Source: an uncultured Lachnospiraceae bacterium
Lineage (GTDB): Bacteria > Bacillota > Clostridia > Lachnospirales > Lachnospiraceae
Assembly: GCA_944381615.1 (NCBI GenBank)
Contig: CALWLT010000028.1
Coordinates: forward strand, 1 to 64,000
Direction: 5' to 3'
Length of the DNA: 64,000 nucleotides
The notes beneath the pieces are model-generated. The model was not told where the DNA came from, did not search any database, and saw only the letters and a list, made by a program, of their open reading frames with translations. Of this stretch, positions 59,709-64,000 are shown one piece after another; positions within the stretch are counted from its first letter, which is position 1, and every line of letters begins with the position of its first letter. Made by a program: the position numbers and the translations under genes.

Positions 59709-60581
59709 ATGAAAAAACTGGGAAGAAATGATCCCTGCTGGTGCGGCAGCGGGAAGAAATATAAACACTGCCATGAGGCGTTTGACGAACGCCTGGCGGA
59801 GGAAGCGCAGAAGGGGACGGAGGTGCCCGATCACAGCATGATCAAGACGCCGGAGCAGATCGCGGCGATCCGCGAGAGCTGCCGGATCAACGTGGCGGTG
59901 CTGGACTATGTGGCGGAGCACATCCGGGAGGGCGTCACGACGGAGGAGATCGATCGCTGGGTCTACGAGGAGACGACGCGCCGGGGCGGGATTCCGGCGC
60001 CGCTGGATTACGACGGCTTTCCCAAAAGCGTCTGCACGTCCGTCAACGACCAGGTCTGCCACGGGATTCCGTCGGAAAAGGTCGTCTTAAAGGACGGCGA
60101 TATCGTCAACGTGGACGTGTCCACGATCTATCACGGCTATTTTTCGGATTCCTCGCGGATGTTCTGCATCGGGAACGTGGATCCGAAGACGCGCCGCCTG
60201 GTGGACGTGGTAAAGGAGTGCGTCGAGCTGGGCCTGAAAGAGGTAAAGCCCTGGGGATATCTGGGGGATATGGCGCAGGCGGTTCACGATCACGCTAAGA
60301 AGAACGGCTATTCGGTGGTGCGCGAGATCGGCGGCCACGGCGTGGGTCTGGAGTTTCACGAGGATCCCTGGGTCGGCTACATCGGGACGCGCGGGAGCGG
60401 GATGCTGCTGGCGCCGGGCATGATTTTTACCATCGAACCGATGATCAATATGGGGAAGGCGGACGTTTACGTCAACGAGGACGACGGCTGGACCGTTTAC
60501 ACGCGGGATCACAGCCCGTCGGCGCAGTGGGAGATCATGGTGCTGGTCACGGAGGACGGGCACGAGGTTCTGGCGTGGTAA
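59709..60581 (+). CDS. map: Methionine aminopeptidase with N-terminal SEC-C zinc motif
   Basis: 290 residues removing the initiator methionine. Residues 1-25 form a SEC-C motif (KKLGRNDPCWCGSGKKYKHCHEAF) that binds zinc and in relatives ties the enzyme to the ribosome. The catalytic domain has the metal aspartates in NVDVSTIYHGYFSDSS, the histidine in IGGHGVGLEFHEDP and glutamates in FTIEPMIN. ATG 59709 has GGAG upstream. A standard map without SEC-C is not in the window. Confidence 0.93.
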   Translation: MKKLGRNDPCWCGSGKKYKHCHEAFDERLAEEAQKGTEVPDHSMIKTPEQIAAIRESCRINVAVLDYVAEHIREGVTTEEIDRWVYEETTRRGGIPAPLDYDGFPKSVCTSVNDQVCHGIPSEKVVLKDGDIVNVDVSTIYHGYFSDSSRMFCIGNVDPKTRRLVDVVKECVELGLKEVKPWGYLGDMAQAVHDHAKKNGYSVVREIGGHGVGLEFHEDPWVGYIGTRGSGMLLAPGMIFTIEPMINMGKADVYVNEDDGWTVYTRDHSPSAQWEIMVLVTEDGHEVLAW

Positions 60582-60934
60582 AGGCGCGGCCGTTTGCCTG
60601 CCTGACGGCGGAATTTGCAGCACAAAAAGAGACCGGAGTGCTCTTTTGCAGACCGGTCTCTTTTTTCCGCTGATGCGGTTTCTCCCAGAGCTGAAGGGGG
60701 ATAACGACTCTGAAAGAATCTCTATATAAAGGAAATTGTTGTTAGGCGAGTCCAACGACGGCTGCGCGCATTCTGTAGTGCCGTTGGCCTCTTTCATTTG
60801 ATGATATTATCATATCCCATAATTGTGTCTATAATTTGTATAATATCTAAAATAAATATAAACGAGTATTACGAAATTAGAAACTTTTTTGGAATTCAGA
60901 CGAGGAAAAGAGGACAGGAGGAGAAGAGAACAGG
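60582..60934. other. Gap between map and the AEC-transporter gene
   Basis: 353 bases without a gene. It holds the map terminator and, at about 60752-60800, a second hairpin (CCAACGACGGC/GCCGTTGG) with a T-rich tail, followed by an AT-rich stretch to the next ribosome site (GGAGGAGAAG). No known riboswitch was recognised. Confidence 0.5.
60624..60666. terminator. Terminator after map
   Basis: AAAAAGAGACCGG and CCGGTCTCTTTTTT form a stem with a T-run at both ends, so it can act in either direction. Confidence 0.85.
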
Positions 60935-61873
60935 ATGAACAGCTTTTTCATCGCCGTCGATGCGGTGCTTCCCTTTTTGATTTATATTTCGTTCGGTTAC
61001 GGCGTGCGCAGGGCGGGCGTGGCGGACGAGGCGTTTATGTACCGGTTAAACAGCCTCATATTCCGCGCTTTTTTTCCGATCATGATGTTTTATAATCTGT
61101 ACAGCGTCGAGCATGGCCTGAGCCTGGATCTGAAGATGGTGGGGCTGAGCGCGGCCTCGATCCTGCTTCTGGAGCTTTTGCTGGTGCTGATCGTGCCGCG
61201 GCTGGTTGCGGAGAACCCGAAGCGCGGCGTGATTATTCAGGCGATGTACCGCAGCAATTTTGTCCTGTTCGGGATCCCGCTGGCGACGAGTATTTTCGGG
61301 AGCGAGGGGACGACGCTGGCGACGATGATGATAGCCATCGTGATCCCGATCTACAACGTGACGGCGGTCATCATCCTGGAGATGTACCGGGGCGGAAAGA
61401 TCAGCCCCGGCGTCCTGGCAAAGAACGTGATTCACAATCCGATGATCCGGGGCGCGGTGGTCGGATTTGCGTTTTTTATCCTGAATATTAAGCTGCCGGC
61501 GTCGGTGGAGGAGCCGATCGCGCAGCTCGCCGCGCTCTCGACGCCGATGGCGCTGTTCGTCCTGGGAGGGACGCTTCATTTTTCCGCGATCCGGCACAAT
61601 CTGCGCTATCTGGTGCCGGCGATCAGCATCAAGCTGCTGGTGCTTCCGGCGATCGCCCTGGCTGCGGCGACGGCGCTGGGGCTTGGCAGCGTGGAGCGCT
61701 TTGTCTATTTTGAGATGTTCGCCACGCCGGTGGCGACGGCCTCGTATTCGATGGCCCAGAATATGGGGGGCGACGGGGAGCTGGCCGGTCAGCTGGTGGT
61801 CATCAGCACGGCGGTGTCTGTTTTTACAATCTTTTTATGGGTCTTTTTCCTCAGCGGAACGGGACTGATCTGA
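60935..61873 (+). CDS. AEC-family transporter
   Basis: 312 residues with about 10 helices: FIAVDAVLPFLIYISFGYGVRRAGV at the N-terminus, NSLIFRAFFPIMMFYNLY, YRSNFVLFGIPLATSIFG and a C-terminal half starting NPMIRGAVVGFAFF. AEC (auxin efflux carrier-like) proteins in bacteria transport malate, lactate and similar organic acids. It stands alone, with GGAGGAGAAG upstream of ATG 60935. Substrate unknown. Confidence 0.84.
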   Translation: MNSFFIAVDAVLPFLIYISFGYGVRRAGVADEAFMYRLNSLIFRAFFPIMMFYNLYSVEHGLSLDLKMVGLSAASILLLELLLVLIVPRLVAENPKRGVIIQAMYRSNFVLFGIPLATSIFGSEGTTLATMMIAIVIPIYNVTAVIILEMYRGGKISPGVLAKNVIHNPMIRGAVVGFAFFILNIKLPASVEEPIAQLAALSTPMALFVLGGTLHFSAIRHNLRYLVPAISIKLLVLPAIALAAATALGLGSVERFVYFEMFATPVATASYSMAQNMGGDGELAGQLVVISTAVSVFTIFLWVFFLSGTGLI

Positions 61874-61956
61874 TTTTTCATGCTTTTTTTCAAACATATA
61901 AAGATGTTATGCAAGAATGATAATACAGTATTTTTAACGAAATTGAAACAAGTGTA

Positions 61957-61985
61957 TAGACAAAGCAAAATTATGCCGCTATAAT
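61957..61985 (+). promoter_or_regulatory. Promoter of the V-type ATPase operon
   Basis: TAGACA (61957-61962), 17-base spacer, TATAAT (61980-61985). The predicted start near 61992 lies 14 bases before the leader hairpin. Confidence 0.75.
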
Positions 61986-62005
61986 AAGAGACAAATACGC
62001 GGCGC

Positions 62006-62081
62006 GCACTGGTTTTTTGTATCTTGCCTGCGTTGAAGGGAACGGACGGAAGCGAAGGATACGAAGGCCAGTGCTTTTTTT
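62006..62081 (+). promoter_or_regulatory. Structured leader with terminator-like end before the V-ATPase genes
   Basis: GCACTGG (62006-62012) pairs with CCAGTGC (62068-62074) and is followed by TTTTTTT. Inside, GTATC pairs with GATAC, and a small CGTT-GAAGGG-AACG hairpin is possible. It is between the promoter and the first gene, so it could control read-through. It does not match any riboswitch I can recognise by eye. Confidence 0.65.
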
Positions 62082-62122
62082 ATCCGGAGATCGAAGCGGG
62101 AGAGAAAGAGGGTGGGAAGAGA

Positions 62123-62431
62123 ATGCTGAAGGATACAATCCTGGCGGTGGAAGAGGCGGAGAAGGCCGCGGCAAAGCGGACGGCGGACGCGCGGGAGGAA
62201 GCGCGCAGGCGCGTTGCAGAGGCGAAGAAGGAGGCGGAGCGCATCCGCAGGGAAGCGGGACTGCGCGGCCAGAGCGCGGATGCGGCACTGGAGAAGGAGC
62301 TGGCCGGGCGCGCGGGAGAGCTTCGCGCGGCGGCAGAGCGGGAGGCCGAAACGCAGATGGCGGCGCTGCAGAAGCAGGCCGGGGAGAAGGCGCCGGAGAT
62401 CATTCGGGAGATTCTCGCCGGACTGGCGTGA
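62123..62431 (+). CDS. V-type ATPase subunit G/H-like
   Basis: 102 residues from ATG 62123 (MLKDTILAVEEAEKAAAKRT); the earlier in-frame start lies in the leader hairpin. Nearly all helix with heptad-like Ala/Glu/Arg pattern (EARRRVAEAKKEAERIRREAG), typical of the peripheral stalk G/H subunit that pairs with E. Sequence alone is weak for such coiled coils; the position just before subunit I, the usual clostridial order, is the main support. Confidence 0.8.
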   Translation: MLKDTILAVEEAEKAAAKRTADAREEARRRVAEAKKEAERIRREAGLRGQSADAALEKELAGRAGELRAAAEREAETQMAALQKQAGEKAPEIIREILAGLA

Positions 62432-62469
62432 GAGGGTTTTGGCATCCGTGAGACGGGAGGGATGTGGAT

Positions 62470-64000
62470 ATGGCGGTATTGCAGATGCAGAAGATCGGGA
62501 TCTGCGCGTTAAAGCGGGATCGTCCGGCGATCCTGGAGTTTCTGCAGGCTGCCGGCGTGGTAGAGGTAACCCAGGAGGAAGCGGAGAGCGGCGCGTTTGC
62601 GAGAGCGGATATGCTGGAGGAGCGCCAGCTCGCCGAGGCGCGGGCCGCGCAGGCGGATCGCGCGCTGGAGGTCCTGGATGAATACGCGCCGGAAGAGACT
62701 TCCCTTTTTTCCGGGCTGGCGGGACGCCCGCCGGCCGATATGGAAAAGTTCGGGAGGATGGAGGAGAACGCGGGAAAGATTCTGGAGGACGCCGACCAGA
62801 TTCTGGCGCTTCAGAAGGAGATTGCAGAGAAGCGGACGGCGGCCGCCCGTCTGGAGACGGAGGCGGAAAGCCTTACGCCCTGGCTCTCGCTGGATATTCC
62901 GCTGGCCTGCCGGGAACAGGGGCGCATCACGATTTTGCTGGGGACCGTTCCCGGGGAGCAGAGCAGCGAAGGGATCGCGGCGGCGCTTGCCGGCTGTGGG
63001 CCGGATCCGGAGCGGGTGGTTCTGGAGATTGTGCATGCGGACGCGGATCAGACGTGCATCGGTCTTGTCTGCCTGCGGGAAGACGCTCTGGCGCTGGAGG
63101 AAGCGCTTCGGGGCATCGGTTTCGCGAGGCCGGCAAAGAGCATCGACGAGGTCCCGGCCGCGTATGTGCGCGGGCTGAAGGAGGCCGGGAAGAAGCGGGA
63201 GGAAGAGGCGGCGGCCGCGGAGAACCGGCTGCGCGCCCATGTGAACAGCCGGGAGAACTTAAAGCTGGCTTCGGACTATTACCGGCTCTGCGCGCAGAAG
63301 GATGAGGCGCTCTCGCAGCTCTGGCAGTCCGAGAAGACGTTTCTGGTCACGGGATATATCCCGGCGCGCGAGAGCGCCCGCCTGGGCGAGCGGCTCTCGG
63401 CGCGGTTTGATGTGTTTTATGAGGTTTCGGAGATTCCGGAGGGCGAGGAGGCGCCGGTGCTTCTGTCCAACGGCCATTTTGCCTCGGCGGCGGAGGGAAT
63501 TACCGCTTCCTACGGCCTGCCGGCCGGGGGCGAGATCGATCCGACGGCCATCATGTCGGTGTGCTACGTGTTTTTCTTCGGCATGATGCTCTCCGACGCG
63601 GCGTACGGGCTGATCATTTTCCTGGCCTGTTTCCTGGCGATCCGGAAGTTCCCGGACATGGAAGAAAACCTGCGCAAGTCGCTGCGGCTGTTTATGTACT
63701 GCGGCGTGTCCACGCTGGTCTGGGGCGTCCTGTTCGGCGGCTGGTTCGGCGACGTGGTGGATATCGTGAGCCAGACCTGGTTCGGGAAGCGCGTGACGGT
63801 GCCGGCGCTGTGGTTCATCCCGCTGAACGATCCGATGCGCCTTCTGATTGTGTCGCTGTTTCTGGGCGCGGTTCATCTGTTCCTGGGACTGGGAATCAAG
63901 GGGTATCTGCTCCTTCGCGACCGGAAGTACATGGACTTTTTCTGCAGCGTGGCGCTCTGGTACCTGCTGCTGTTTAGCCTGATCCTGATGCTGATCCCGT
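62470..64000 (+). CDS. ntpI: V-type ATPase subunit I, cut by the window end
   Basis: Membrane stator subunit that forms the ion half-channels of the V-type ATPase. About 510 residues are visible from ATG 62470 (MAVLQMQKIGICALKRDR) and the frame is open at the end of the window. A long cytoplasmic helical domain (about 1-350, with coiled-coil stretches such as LEERQLAEARAAQADRALEVL) precedes the first membrane helices (VCYVFFFGMMLSDAAYGLIIFLACFL near residue 358). The other V-ATPase genes presumably follow beyond the window. Ion specificity (H+ or Na+) is set by the c ring and cannot be read here. Confidence 0.92.
   Translation, partial: MAVLQMQKIGICALKRDRPAILEFLQAAGVVEVTQEEAESGAFARADMLEERQLAEARAAQADRALEVLDEYAPEETSLFSGLAGRPPADMEKFGRMEENAGKILEDADQILALQKEIAEKRTAAARLETEAESLTPWLSLDIPLACREQGRITILLGTVPGEQSSEGIAAALAGCGPDPERVVLEIVHADADQTCIGLVCLREDALALEEALRGIGFARPAKSIDEVPAAYVRGLKEAGKKREEEAAAAENRLRAHVNSRENLKLASDYYRLCAQKDEALSQLWQSEKTFLVTGYIPARESARLGERLSARFDVFYEVSEIPEGEEAPVLLSNGHFASAAEGITASYGLPAGGEIDPTAIMSVCYVFFFGMMLSDAAYGLIIFLACFLAIRKFPDMEENLRKSLRLFMYCGVSTLVWGVLFGGWFGDVVDIVSQTWFGKRVTVPALWFIPLNDPMRLLIVSLFLGAVHLFLGLGIKGYLLLRDRKYMDFFCSVALWYLLLFSLILMLIP

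Noticed and set aside
60700..60800. Riboswitch before the AEC-transporter gene
   Set aside because: Only one hairpin with a moderate T-tail is present, 130 bases from the start and without features of known classes; recorded as a gap note only.

Overview
This window looks like a chromosome segment of a spore-forming anaerobic member of the Clostridia, most likely a high-GC lineage of the Lachnospiraceae. That is inferred from the gene set (spmA/spmB spore maturation genes, FabK-type enoyl reductase with a FabT-like repressor, V-type ATPase, short-form HisG with HisZ, AGGAGG-type ribosome sites) and from the GC-rich codons. The species cannot be named from sequence alone.

Layout. 1-5.7 kb: a molybdenum block (modABC, a MobA-like nucleotidyltransferase fused to a ModE-like helix-turn-helix, a P5C-reductase-like protein, a CD1871A-type CXXC peptide and a NapH-like membrane 4Fe-4S protein). 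5.7-12.3 kb: histidine operon hisZ-G-C-B-H-A-F-IE without hisD. 12.3-16.6 kb, minus strand: OmpR-type response regulator, large membrane histidine kinase and a DHHW/AlgJ-like exported protein. 17-25.7 kb: fatty-acid operon fabH-acpP-fabK-fabD-fabG-fabF-fabZ-accDA (fused) plus a second FabK-like flavoprotein, with a strong promoter and FabT-type operator boxes. accB and accC are not here.

25.8-31.5 kb and 38.6-41.7 kb are two catabolic-looking modules, each with an RpiR-family regulator, a nitrilase-superfamily amidase and a transporter (BCCT in one, APC-like in the other). The first also has a DUF6282 metal-hydrolase-like protein and an alpha/beta hydrolase that lacks the usual nucleophile serine. 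Between them lie an ABC-class ATPase, an MBL-fold hydrolase, a 5'-truncated orphan trpA, spmAB, a FabT-like MarR regulator and a GerMN-like lipoprotein.

42-49.2 kb: DUF885 peptidase-like lipoprotein, metG, EcsC-family protein, tatD, rsmA and three tRNAs (Phe-GAA, Gly-TCC, Gly-GCC). 49.5-55.6 kb: a branched-chain-type aminotransferase with a long repeated leader, two NhaC-family antiporters, a TauE/SafE exporter and a FadR-type regulator. 55.6-61.9 kb: YitT-like protein, secreted DUF6612-like protein, a KdpDE-like two-component pair with a short KdpD, SEC-C methionine aminopeptidase and an AEC transporter. 62-64 kb: start of a V-type ATPase operon, preceded by a promoter and a leader hairpin that looks like a terminator; the window ends inside subunit I.

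A recurring theme is short tandem repeats (30-66 bp periods) in intergenic or leader DNA and once inside a gene. The strongest regulatory story is that the FabT-like regulator at 37.4 kb probably controls the fab operon at 17 kb.
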